Shown here: in pieces, positions 34,151-45,297 of the stretch
Position numbering within the stretch: the stretch's first letter is position 1
How the letters are laid out: every line of letters starts with the position of its first letter
Source: Tricholoma matsutake
Taxonomy: Eukaryota; Basidiomycota; Agaricomycetes; Agaricales; Tricholomataceae
Length of the DNA: 64,000 nucleotides
Direction: 5' to 3'
NCBI GenBank assembly: GCA_026075535.2
Contig: AP026549.1
Coordinates: 2,542,001 to 2,606,000, forward strand
The notes under the pieces: generated by a model
The model's database searches: none
Told to the model about the DNA's origin: nothing
Seen by the model: the letters and a program-made list of their open reading frames with translations, nothing else
Position numbers and translations under genes: made by a program

Positions 34151-35035
34151 CAGTGGCTCAAAAATCTGTCCCACCATTTCTAGTATCAACTTTATAGCAC
34201 CTCTGAATGTAAGAATATGGATAGAGTGTGGCAGTACATCTAAAAGCTCTGCTTTGTGGCTATCATTTGATATCTGGGTCAAAGAGATCAGCCATTATAT
34301 AAGCAAGATATGATCCAAACAATCTAATGACCCATTGGGACAATTTTTTGACCCACTGTTTCAAAACCACTATCTACATAATTAGTACTTTGTATGACCC
34401 CCTTTTGCCTTGATAGCTGCTTGTATTCTTCTTGGCATGCTTTCTATAAGGTTTTGGCATGTTTCTGGTGGAATTTTATTCCACTCCTCCACCACCCTCT
34501 CCTACAACTCATGTACCCCCTTCTGGTTTTGGATACTGGTTAAAAACCATCATCAGATGCACACAGAGGTGTTCAGTGTCAGGGGATTGGGCTGGCCAGA
34601 CCATGACTTCAACATTGTTGTCTTCAAACCACTGGGTTGCCTTCTTGGAAATGTGTTTTGGGACATTGTCCTGCTGAAAAATCCTTTCTCCCTCTGGCAT
34701 TTCCAACTTTTCAAAGCTTTCCACCACTCTTCCCTCCAAAATATCACAGTACTGGTCTGCATTCATGATCCCCTGAACCTCTGTAAGCACCCCTGCTCCA
34801 TTCCACCCTATACAACCCCATACCATAAGATTGGTTCCTCCTCCATGCTTGACTGTGGGAGTGGTGGTTCTGTCAGAAAGTGGTTCTCCCTTTTCTTCCC
34901 CTCAAGTATGGGTCCTTTCATCTGATCCAATTCTGTTGATTTTGGTCTCATCTGACTCTTCCAATCATCCACTGTCCAGTTTTCATGGTACTTGGCAAAT
35001 TTAACATGGTCCAGTCTATGAACCTTTTTGAGCAA
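34151..35035 (-). mobile_element. Tc1/mariner element, 3' part with transposase fragment
   Basis: The left terminus is CAGTGGCTCAAAAATCTGTC at 34151, preceded by TA (the expected target). The transposase reads on the minus strand from about 35035 to 34385: FAKYHENWTVDDW, then after a frame shift SDETK (first catalytic Asp), MVWGCIGWNG, the second Asp in QQDNVPKH, and a damaged SPD..EHL region where the third acidic residue would be. The N-terminal DNA-binding half and right terminus are missing; the sequence abuts a Ty3 remnant. This is the IS630-Tc1 superfamily and is non-functional. Confidence 0.88.
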
Positions 35036-35039
35036 AGGT

Positions 35040-36882
35040 CATTTCTGCTTGACAATGGAGTGAAAATTGTCCTCCATACACTTACTTCATGGACCATTCC
35101 CTGTTTCTGGTGCTTTTTTCAATGGCACAAATACGACTCCTTGGATTTCACTTACCCACTGGGTAAAACTTAAATTGCATGACCGTAATAATTGGTATTC
35201 AGCCTGGACTGTTTGTGTGCTTGTTGCACCTAGTTTATGCCATCCAATAATCCTTGGACTTCCATTTCTTTACCATAATAATGTCATGGTAAAAGTCTGT
35301 GATGGTTCAGTGATAGATATGAGTACAAACTTTGACCTCCTGCACCCTGTAGCCCCACCTGTATGTAAACCTATTGTGAAATTACAAGATGTTATCTCCA
35401 TGAATATTGCGAACAGAAAACTTTTGCTAAAAGAACTGAAGGAAATATGTGCTGTGTGTCAACTGTTAATTGATGTGCATTGTGCACCCATGAATGGCAT
35501 TGACATCATTGACAAAAGTATCCCTGGTATCTGTTTCAAGAACAAGCTATGGTACATTGGTGACTGACTCATGATACCTCACTATAGCACCCTCCAAGAG
35601 GATCTCTTCTGACTCACTCATGACATGCTTGGGCACTTTGGGGGCGATAAATCCCATGCGAGCATTTGCAACTGTTACTACTGGCCTAACATGCACAGAG
35701 ATCTTGAGAATGCCTATGTCCTGGCTTGTCCAGTTTGCCAGCGCAAGGAAAGTTCCACTTCCAAACTGAAGGGACCACTACACCCTCTACTGTTTCCTGA
35801 GAACAGAGGAGACTTGGTGTGCTTGGACTTTGTGGGTCCTTTACCCGAGGACAATGGTTATGACTGCATCCTGACCACGACTGACCACCTGGGTTCAGAT
35901 ATCTGACTGATCCCCACATGGACTGATATTACTGTGCCAGACTTGGCTTTGATATTCTTCAATGAGTGGTACTGCAAAAATGGACTGCCCTTGGAACTGA
36001 TCAGTGACCATGATAAGCTCTTCATGGCCAAATTCTGGAAAGTGCTCCACAAGTTGATGGGTGTACACCTGACCACTTACCACCCACAAACAGATGGTGC
36101 TAGTGAACACACTAACAAAACCTTGAATCAATGCATCCATTTCCATGTTGAACAAAATCAAAAGGGATGGGTACATGCTTTACCTATCATCCAGTTCAAT
36201 ATGATGAACTTGATCAACACGTCCACTGGATACTCTGGATTCCAGATTCACATGGGACGAAGTCTGCATATTATTCCTCCTTTGGTTCCTGGTATTGTTG
36301 CGGAACCTGGGGTAGAAGAAATAGCTGCTCGGAATATTATCTCCCAGATCGAGATGGACATCGCTGATGCTAAAGATGCCTTATTGGGTGCTAAAGTATT
36401 ACAGGCATTCTATATGAACAAGTCTTGAGGTCATGAAGATGCTTACACTGTAGGCAATAAAGTCATGCTGGTGACACTACACCAACATCAAGAATACAAA
36501 GCTGGTGATAAGTCTCGTGTGGCCAAGTTCTTCCCTTGGTGGGATGGTCCCTACACTGTCACAAAAGTATTCCTGGAAACCTCCTCTTACACATTACACC
36601 TACCTAACTCCCCTGACACTTTCCCAAGTTTCCATGCCTCCCTACTCAAACAGCATATTGAGAATGATGCAACACTATTTCCTTCCCAAGAGCATGATTG
36701 ACCTGGGCCAGTATTAACTGAAGATGGAATGGAAGAATACTGGATCAAGAAGATTGTTGATGAGAGAAGAAGAGGTTGTGGTTATCAGTACCTGGTATGA
36801 TGGGCTGGCTACCCAGAAGGGGATGACCTGTGGCTTCCTCAATGCAAACTCATGGATTGCGAGGCGCTGGACATTTGGCAGT
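35040..36882 (+). pseudogene. pol: Element H pol: protease remnant, integrase, chromodomain
   Basis: 35040-35567 is a protease-like region (LDNGVKIVLHTL; HPIILGLPFLYHN; STNFDLLHPVAPP). The reading then jumps at about 35515 to KNKLWYIGD, the start of the integrase module. Integrase follows: HDMLGHFGGDKSH zinc-binding histidines, CPVCQRKES cysteines, core Asp in CLDFVGPLPED, second Asp in LISDHDKLF, and Glu in TDGASEHTNKTLNQ. The chromodomain is at about 36735-36860 (YWIKKIVDERR, YQYLV-stop-WAGYPEGDDLWLP). TGA stops are at 35904-35906, 36426-36428, 36699-36701 and 36798-36800, each readable as a former CGA. It is non-functional. Confidence 0.9.
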
Positions 36883-37033
36883 CTTGTAAGGCAGAGGGGA
36901 CATGGTAGCTTTTTCCCACTGGGTTTTTTAATGCACCCATCGTTTGGTTGATGACGAGTTGAATTTTTATTTCAGAACTGTTTATTCTAACATTTTCTTT
37001 TCTGACCGAGACACTTTTCTAAGACTGGGAGGG
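35040..37033 (+). mobile_element. Ty3/gypsy remnant H lacking RT
   Basis: Plus-strand chromovirus unrelated at sequence level to families 1 and D. Protease-region sequence is joined directly to integrase, with RT and RNase H absent. It ends in a chromodomain and a purine-rich AAGACTGGGAGGG at 37021-37033, which is followed by TGTAAGCC, a plausible LTR start. I could not find the LTR's other end. The left end abuts the Tc1 fragment. Confidence 0.85.
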
Positions 37034-38370
37034 TGTAAGCCTGCTTATGTACACATCATTGACTCTTATTTGTACATGGTTGAAGAACTGACCATATGAA
37101 CTATATGTCACATCACTTTTCCCCATTCTTCTATACTTCGCTTGTCTATCACTTTTGTATCATTGTCTACTCTTAATACCACATCGTTGCCCTGTCACTT
37201 TGGTGATTTGATGCGAGTGTTATATTGATTTTTCTCTCTTTAGTGTTACCTATCCCCAACTATGGGGTAGGTTTCCATATGGCTCATTTTATGGAAAACA
37301 TCAGCTCGAGCTGTGGCAATCCCAAGCAAGATCTCTGAAACACTCCCAAGCTAAGTTGCCCACACAATCCATCAATCCAAGACACTGCTTCAAAAAGTCA
37401 TGTATGTTGACTGGAAGTGCTAGTGGCAGTTCAGGGTGGTAGGAAACCTGAAGAGTCAAACAAGATTGATGTACTTTGTAGTTGCCTTGTAGCTGAAGAA
37501 ATCTTGTAGTTCTGAATTTGCTTGAAGGATACAGGCTAGCTGAATGATACTTATCCATCAGTGTTGGTCTTGACAGCCATCCTGATTAAATGCAAATAAC
37601 CTTTATTGTATAAGATGGTAAGATGACAGGTAAGAAACACAAAAAGGATAAAAGCTGTTCTAGGGCCCAAGCAAAGTATGACAAAAATGAATTGTGAATG
37701 TACAGAACAATGACAAGGAAAGGTTGTATGCCAGTGAGATTAACAATAGGGTTGAAGGGGTAGCAGATGCACAGAGTTTATGTTGAACAGTGGCAATGAT
37801 GGTGTTCATTGACGGTTGCCATGAAGACTGATGTGCTGGCAGCTGTTATGTGTGACATAATGTGAAGCCTGAAAGGTGCAAGGTCCAGGTCCGAGGTCCA
37901 GGTCCATGGACCTTACTCCCTGTCGATCAGACATTCTCAGTTCCTCTATATAAAATGCACCAGATATTATGGGGCGAGCTCTGCACTACATCTTGACACT
38001 CCACCAGAGTGCTGCCTGGGAACTGTGCCACACCATAACAGATGGGAATGAGACTAAGTTTTCTGAGAACTTAACCTATTCCCTTGAAATATCATCTCAA
38101 AAACTATCACATTTACTTGTCATCACTCCTGCAGGCTGCCACTCCTTTTACTACCCTTGACCTTTGAGTTCTCTTCTGAACTTTTTCAAACATTCTCACA
38201 TCCCTCAAAACTAGTGTTTAAAGGTCCAGTCTTTTTTGGTTTTTTTGCTAATTTTGGGACTGTAAAGGTTCCCCCGGGCAAGGGAGGTGACTATATATGT
38301 GAGTCAACTAAGTTCACAAGTCCCCAATAGGTAGGAACATGTTGGGGAAGCAAACAGGGGCACTCTGCTG
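37034..38370. other. No gene recognised; may include the 3' LTR of H
   Basis: The start (TGTAAGCC) follows a polypurine tract, so an LTR may begin at 37034, but no matching CA-terminated end or second LTR is visible. No coding region is supported on either strand. Confidence 0.4.
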
Positions 38371-38379
38371 TGCAGGTAG

Positions 38380-38600
38380 GGATATGTACAGATTTTTGAA
38401 ACCTATGGGTGGGTGTATGGGTAAGGATGCACATACCCATACACTATGTGCTAAAATTTTTTTGAAGCAAAATGGTGAAGAAATGAGCAAGTTATGAGCA
38501 AAACATTCTTGACTTTATATAGGCTTGTTTTTCTCAGAAAACCCATGGGGTCACGGGTAAAACCCTCCATGGATACGGGTATGGGTACAGCGCGAGATCC
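38380..38600. repeat. GGGTATGGG palindromic module
   Basis: CCTATGGGTGGGTGTATGGG with CATACCCATACACTATGTG, then a second block CACGGGTAAAACCCTCCATG and GGATACGGGTATGGG. The last copy of this family, 370 bp upstream of the FHA gene. Confidence 0.5.
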
Positions 38601-38964
38601 GGAGGTTACCCATATATTCCTGTGTGCCAGGGAGGAGGTCGAGTTAGGTCCCGTGTCGGTTGGAGATCAGCTTCTTGTCAGCTTTCTTGATGCCGTGCAG
38701 AAGATATACCATACATGCTATACACTATAGGCTCTACACAGCACTATGGTAGTAGCCACCAGAGTTTGTAATGACGATTCATACCCTTCTACTAAGTCCA
38801 TCTTTGAGTTTCGGAGCCATCGACAGAAATCTCCACGCACAGACCATATACGCGTTATACGACCACGTGACCAACATCAACCATTCGCGTCATGTTGAAT
38901 GTCACACCTGAACTTGCTCATCATCACCGACGTCCAGTAACAGTCGAGCTCATCGTCGCCAACG

Positions 38965-41900
38965 ATGGACACGAGTGGATTTAGCCAAGTCGGCCGTTAT
39001 GGTACCATATCTCTCATGAAGCGCAACGAGCCCAACACTGCCATAACAGCATTCGGTATAGACTCCGAAGAGCTCACCTTTGGCAGGGATCCAACATCCA
39101 GCGTTAGACTGTACTATCCTGATGTGAGTCTTGTGCATTGTAAGATAGTCTTTGAAGAGCGGAAGGTATGTATCTAACAGAGTTCTCTCGAAGCTTATTC
39201 AACTTACATTGCTCGTCTTTAGGCATTTCTAGTGGTGTTAGGGACTAATGGTCTCCTTGTTGACGGATGTAAAGTATATGCCAACAGCTCTCCGTCGCAT
39301 GCTGCGATGCCAACCACCATTCCATTGTCGAACAACTCAGACTTCGAGATCCATGGCAAGCGATTCAGATTCACTTATCCTCCAAAAGAACTTCGTGCAG
39401 CATTGATGGCTACTCCAGTTCGTATGTCTGATGCTCTTGGGCCCTTTTGAACCAGTGTTCATGATAATACAGGCCCAGGTCACCGCGCGCTTCGCCTCTC
39501 TATGATTCACAGTGCTCAAGTTTTTTCCCCGCGCCCGTCCCAAGACCCACGTGAAAATCTGCGTATCCTGAGAAGTCCACTCAAAAATGCGTTTAAATCT
39601 TCAGCAATCGACAGTCCCTCTATGCATCTCAGAACTATTTTCGCTACGACGTCCCAGGACGCATACACTACCCCGGCTAAGCATCGACCGGCCTCCGAAG
39701 AGGGCGAGGAGGAAGACCATATTATCCTTGTCGACGGGAACCACCCACGCGTCGTCGAGGAGGACAAGGACCTCGTTATCCTCGAAGACATCGAGGTGCC
39801 CCATAGTGGTATCGGCTCTCCTACGTCTAGTCCAATCCAACCGCACAGCCCTCCGTCTCAATCACAAGTCCAATTCCAGACTCCAGCCCGTCAGCGTTCT
39901 CTTTCGCGGAACACACTGCACCGGGCTGTTCTGATCAGGAGCGCACAGCGGGCCGCGCTGAAGGCTGAGAGTGCGGAACGAGAGAGAGAACAGGAGGAGC
40001 AGGAAGAACAGGAGGAGATGGAGGTGCTTGGGGCTGTCGCCGCTGATGTTGAAAGCGAGAGCGAAAATGACGACGATGTTGTTATGCATGACAAACTAGA
40101 TGAGCAAGATGCGGTGGAATGGGAGAATGGCGATGAAAATGAAGGAGAAGAAGGAGAAGAAGGAGAAGAATATGACAACGGAGAAGAAGAAGAAGAGAGG
40201 GGAAGAGCGAGAGTGACGAGCACAGACTCGCAAAAATCAGCGTGGAGAAAGAGCTTGGAGCGTATCTGGCCTTTTCGCAGTTCAAGCCCTGGTCCAAAGG
40301 AAGAGGTCGACGAAGGAGACGAGAATGTTTGTTATCCTTGTCTCTTCATTTAACAATTTGCTAACAATTCTGTTGAATTCAGGCTGCAACCGACTCTGAA
40401 GACGATTCAATCCCAGACGACTACACAATCCCACAAGACTACAATGAGGAGGATGAGAATCATGACACACCTGCTCCTCTTCCTCCGCGTGCTGACCCCT
40501 ATGCTGCCATGCAAACTCCCATCCGCAAACCCCTAGGCTCATTTATGACCCCTCAAGTTTACGCCAAATCGCTGCACTCTAGTAATACCTTTGCTCCAGC
40601 TCAAGATGTTGATGTTAAACCCCAACCTGGTCGATACTCGCTCGGCGGTGGCGAGGCCCGACGAGTAGTCAAGGCTGAACAAGTCTGGCGAGTCAGAGAC
40701 ATCGTCGTCCCCCTCGTCGGCAGCACGACCGCGCGTAACACCCCTGGACCTGAGACCAAGTCTAGTGGTCCTGGTGTTCCTCGTACAGCTCCGAATATGG
40801 GCACGGGGGCAAGTGCGATAGGCTCACCCGCACGCAGACAGGTCGTTGGGGACGAGGAGCGGAAGGTTAGTTATTCTCTTCTGAAAACTGTGACATTGAC
40901 AATTCTCGTCCGCATAGGCGATCCAAGAGCGTAGGCGCAGTGCCCTTCGTGGAGTCGACACGTTCTTTCCTGGTGGTGTACCAGGTATGGGTCCGCCATC
41001 CACACCTATTAGAGCGGTAGAGTCGGGGTCGTCCCCTGCCAAGTCTTCATCTTCATTTGCCTCCTCATCCAAGCCTTCCTTGGCCACGAAGAGAGATGAG
41101 AAAGAGAAAGACGACGAAGAGCAGCTTGACACGAAGAGCCTATTGGAGAGGATGAAAGAAACGGTGGAAGGGATGAAGCGCAGGCGCAGCTTGGCCCCTG
41201 CAACACCTGTAAGGGGTGGTGCCGGTGCTGGTCTGGGTCCTGGTGGTTTGGCTACACCCGCGCGCGTTGGACCTGCCTTGCCGAGATTGGCCTTCGGTCG
41301 TGGTGCTAATCCTAAGCTTTTGGAGTCAGGAATGGCAGGTGTTGAAGAAGTGGACGAAAATGAGAAGGACGAGGTGGCGGAGCCCGAGGGCAAGCTTTTC
41401 AGCGACAAAACGGATGATGAAAAGAAGGGAGGTGAGGAGAAGATGTTCTCGCTACTTCGACCTGGTGTCATGGGCGAAGTACGAACCAGGGAAGAGGAGC
41501 CCGTTGAGGTTCCGGAAATTGTCATCCCGGACGGCGACATCGCGAACACAAAAGAACTCGTGGAAATGGCTACATCCGATCCCGTTGCGCCTCTGCCAGT
41601 GGCTGCGGAGGACGATGCCGAAATCAACGTTGCTCCGAAGAGAGGGACTCGCGCAAGATTACTGAGAGGGACGAAACCATCTCCGTCTCCCGCGCCGCAT
41701 GGGGGCGATAATACAGAGGAAGAATCTGTCGATCAGAATGTAACTATTTGCCTTTCTCACTCTGTAGAACGAAATTAATTGGTTTTGTGTAGATCAACGC
41801 CAATGCCAAGGGTAGAGGTAAATCTAGGGCAGACAATAGGAGGATCAGGACACCCCAGCTTGAAACTCCACAAGAACAAGCCGAAGTGGAAGAACATGAA

Positions 41901-42917
41901 GTAGAACCTGCACATCTGGCGAGATCAACTACGCGACGTACTCGTACGCCTACTGTTGAACCGGAGCCGGAAGAAAATCAGGCCGACTCAGCTGTACTAG
42001 CGCCAGTCCGACGAAGCCGTAGGGCTGCTACCGCCGAACCAGAGGAACCAACCGTAGCTGCTGCTCCCGCTCCACGGCGAGGACGCAAGCTGACTGTCGA
42101 GCCTGAGGGGGAGACCGCGGGAGGCTCTGGGACGAAGAAGGGACGGAAAGCTGCTACTGCGGAGCCGGAAGAGGTTGAAGAAACCCTCACGCCGCTCCCT
42201 GCCCCAGCGAAGCGTGGTGCGCGGAAGGTTGCTGCTCCTGCGAGCGAGAAAATGGAAGAGGTGCCGCAACCACAACTTCCTGTACGGAGGGGGCGTACGC
42301 CGAGGGTTGTGGGTGCGGCCGTTCCGACGAGGACAGCTACGAGGGTGAAGAATGAGGAGGGAGTTGGTGCTTCTGGGGCTAAACGAGGAATGAAAGCTAA
42401 AGTGGCTGCGGATAATGATGTGATTCATGATGACGATAAAGACTCGCTCGACACAATTGAGCTGGAAGAGACCGAGCCTGCTGCAGCCATTCCCAAATCA
42501 AAGGGGCGGAAAAGGGCTGTTGCTGTGAAAGAGGAAGTCGAAGACGAGAATAATGAGACGTTGGCATCCACGACGCGGAGTACGAAGGCGAAGAATACAT
42601 CATTGAAGTCGACTACAGCGAGAGCGCGTGGAGCGGCAAAAATGACACCTGCGACGGCTCCACCAGCTCTAATTCCACAAGGAGTAGATAAGGAAAATAC
42701 ACCGGGTTCGGAGGAGTTGTCGAGTATTGATCTTGAGGATCCGGACAAGGTGAAAGTGAGGGTGTCCAAGACGACGAGGAAAGCGGTATCTGGAACCGCC
42801 ACTTCTACCACCACTGGAAGAGCGAAGGTTAAACAGGATGCTATGGAGGATGCACCTGAACCTGAGGCTCCCCGAGCGAGAGTCATAAGGGCTACTAGGG
42901 CCAGGACAAGAACGTAG
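38965..42917 (+). CDS. FHA-domain nuclear protein, 1227 aa, six exons (Ki-67-like N-terminus, tentative)
   Basis: Six exons: 38965-39165, 39223-39421, 39473-40326, 40383-40865, 40918-41739 and 41793-42917. The introns are 51-57 bp with GT-AG ends, and joining them gives one open frame. Residues ~9-120 form an FHA (phosphothreonine-binding) domain: ELTFGRDPTSSVRL, VSLVHCKIVFEE, GTNGLLVDG and IHGKRFRF, matching the GR, SxxH and NG signatures. After that the protein is long, charged and apparently disordered: TP/SP sites (LRSPLKNAFK, PIRKPLGSFMTPQ), acidic runs (EEGEEGEEGEE) and a C-terminal set of RR/GRK-T-EPE repeats (RRSRRAATAEPEE, RGRKLTVEPEG, KGRKAATAEPEE). The FHA plus disordered layout recalls animal Ki-67. 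I see no certain RVxF motif or LR repeats, so that link is a hypothesis. It is the only convincing host gene and has no stop or frame damage. Confidence 0.93.
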
Positions 42918-43455
42918 TAAGTTGGCACTTTGAGGCTCATTGGGTTGTGTATTTATTGCCTTGTTGACATCGGCTATAACGTTAACTTTGTACATATAAT
43001 TTCAAGCTAGGCCGAGTTCGGTAGTTATTGTCATTCTCGTACGTTAACTGATAAAACTTGGTTTTTCCGTCAGGAAAAGGGAAACTACGTGCAAGAACTT
43101 GTGAGGGGAGATGGCATAGAGGCACGACTCGCAGCTCGATGAATCATTACATGTATAAGAATAACACCATTAATAGAAGTTCTGCAGGAAGCAGTTTGAA
43201 CGGAGATCCAGAACACTAGAATGATTCATGCATAAGGCTTTGGGGGTCATCAGTGACGAGCAACAGAAAAGGCCGGAACTTACTGTTAGTCAGCTCATTC
43301 ATCTCTCAATATGTAACCCTGTTATCCTGCTCCTTTGGTTCAAAGTAGAGAGATGATGGGATACCGCGAATGCACCAATGCTCGCAGATGGTGGCGGATC
43401 AGAAAAGCACTTGTGCTACGAGGGCCACTGCTTTGCACGGCATGACCGAGTTCTT
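42918..43455. other. No gene recognised; 3' flank of the FHA gene
   Basis: Likely holds the FHA gene's 3' UTR (AT-rich TTTGTACATATAATTTC at about 42985-43002). Nothing else is recognised. Confidence 0.4.
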
Positions 43456-45114
43456 TCAGGAGAGAGATTGAGAAACATAAACCGCCAGAACAGCACCATT
43501 GGTGTCAATGGATGTTATCGCTTGTGATTCATAGAGTAAAGAACAGCCTATGAACATACCATCATGAAACCAGGTCTGACCTGAGCTTGTGATGACACGA
43601 GCAGTGAAATGCTCATTAGCATAATAAATGACACCTCTGAGTTTATAAGCCATGCACTGACCTTCTTTGGTTATGTATATTATATGATTCATAGTCGGAA
43701 CATGCTGCCCTAGGTCAAACACTGGCAAAGGTGGTGCTTGCACAAAAGGGGTTTTCCACACAAGATTTGTGTTACAGGTTGGACCAAGGTTGGACAGGCA
43801 GAACCCAATGATACCCTGAAATTGTCCATGCATGATTGAACATTCGTGCCCTGCTCTGCAAACAAAATAAGCCAAGGGGTGTGCAAGAAAATTTTCAAGT
43901 ATATGACCTTGGTTTATACGTCCAAGGGTACTTCATACCCCTCCCTTTATGTCCAAATAAGGAAATAATTACATAATTTAATAACGGTCCGTCAGCCCGA
44001 TCACTCGCCTAATCTCCTCGTCTGACGATGGGAGACACAGGCAAAGGACAAGCCTGGGATGAAAAAAAGGCAGGATTTCGTAAAGAAGAAGGTAGCACCG
44101 AGGGTTTGGACATGGCCGTGCTTTCCGGGGGTTTCCTTTTGAAGAAAGATGTTAACTTAGAATTGGAAGAAACACTGTTGGCAGCCTCATTTTTGCGATG
44201 GGCTGCACTCTCTGTATGGCTAGTCCAGTTGGCCTCCCCTCCAAAGCCAATCTTCACGTCGATTTTGCATGAATCGCAGTATCTCGTACTTGATGCCGTG
44301 AACTCAGATGGTTGCTAATGGTAAATGTTACAATAGATTCGGCGTCGTGATGGGCATACATAAGTGAGTGGACGATACCTTCTTTGATTTCGCCATCGGC
44401 GATAACGTTACGATAACGTCAAGCTAGCTGAGTGGGGAAAGTTTTCGGTGATGACGGCTGTTAATGCATCCGGGGCTCATGTGACTGGTTCGGAACAGGT
44501 CCCGTTGCGCGATGAAGAGTCTCATTTTGAATTTCGACCAGTTCTGAACGTTCTGAACCCAAATAAAATTTATTTGTTTAAGAGGCATCCTGCCCCCCCC
44601 CCCCCCTCCCCAGCCTGTGTGCTCCAGCAAATTCCAACACCCCCCTTGAAATAAGCTCACAAATTTGGTGCTGGTTCCGATCTACATCATGCAAGTTTGG
44701 GCATTCTACATGTATAAGAGCAACAGCCTGAGTTGTCTTAAGTAAGTGGAGAAAGATTGAACACTGGCATATCTACTGGTTGTGAACTCCTCAGATATCC
44801 TAGACATCTGCTGCCTGAAATGGTCCCTGATCTGATCCAAAGAGAAATGTCACTCAGCAGCCTGAGTAATAAATTATAAGGGGAGGAACACTATGGTGAG
44901 TTGCAAAGGACCGAGTCAGTGTATGCAAAATATCGCAATCAATAATTTGCCAAGATGCAGTAGTCAATGTAGGGTCTTCACGCCATACATTAAATAGAAC
45001 AGTAATTATGGCATCATAGTTGTTCTGCCATTGCATTCCGATCGGTACTTGTCCAATTGGGCCATGGCTAAAGCCTGGCATGAATGAGTCCTCCATTCTA
45101 AAGTAATGAGTCAT
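43456..45114 (-). pseudogene. Degenerate zinc-finger / ubiquitin-peptidase-like gene
   Basis: Three minus-strand pieces in order. 45114-44854 has VPIGMQWQNNYDAIITVLFNVWRED, resembling a papain-fold cysteine box but with Asn where Cys is expected. 44330-44009 is a C2H2/U1-type finger (YCDSC..HTESAAHRKNEA) leading to KLTSFFKRKPPE. 43875-43456 has YKLRGVIYYANEHFTARV and WFHDGMF, resembling the histidine box of C19 ubiquitin peptidases (His in EHF, Asp in HDG). The pieces are separated by short non-coding gaps and no full gene model joins them. The peptidase assignment rests on motif shape only. Alternative: separate fragments of transposon-associated genes. Confidence 0.4.
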
Positions 45115-45297
45115 ACAAACAGAAAAATTTACAGCCAGTCAGTATGGAACATATTACAGTTCAAGTTATTCCTATAAGAAGTTATCATTATAATTGTTAC
45201 TAGGTGAGGACTAGATATGGAAACAGGATCACAGAAGTTCATAATCCATAATGTAATGCACAGTTTGCATCAGGCAGATAACTTTTTAGTTTCCAGG

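Noticed and set aside
37301..38160. Short ORFs between element H and the FHA gene
   Set aside because: No domains, no intron structure, no repeat or homology signal I can see.
39587..40297. Minus-strand and shifted ORFs over the FHA gene
   Set aside because: They are shadows of the spliced plus-strand gene, whose exon joins keep one continuous frame.
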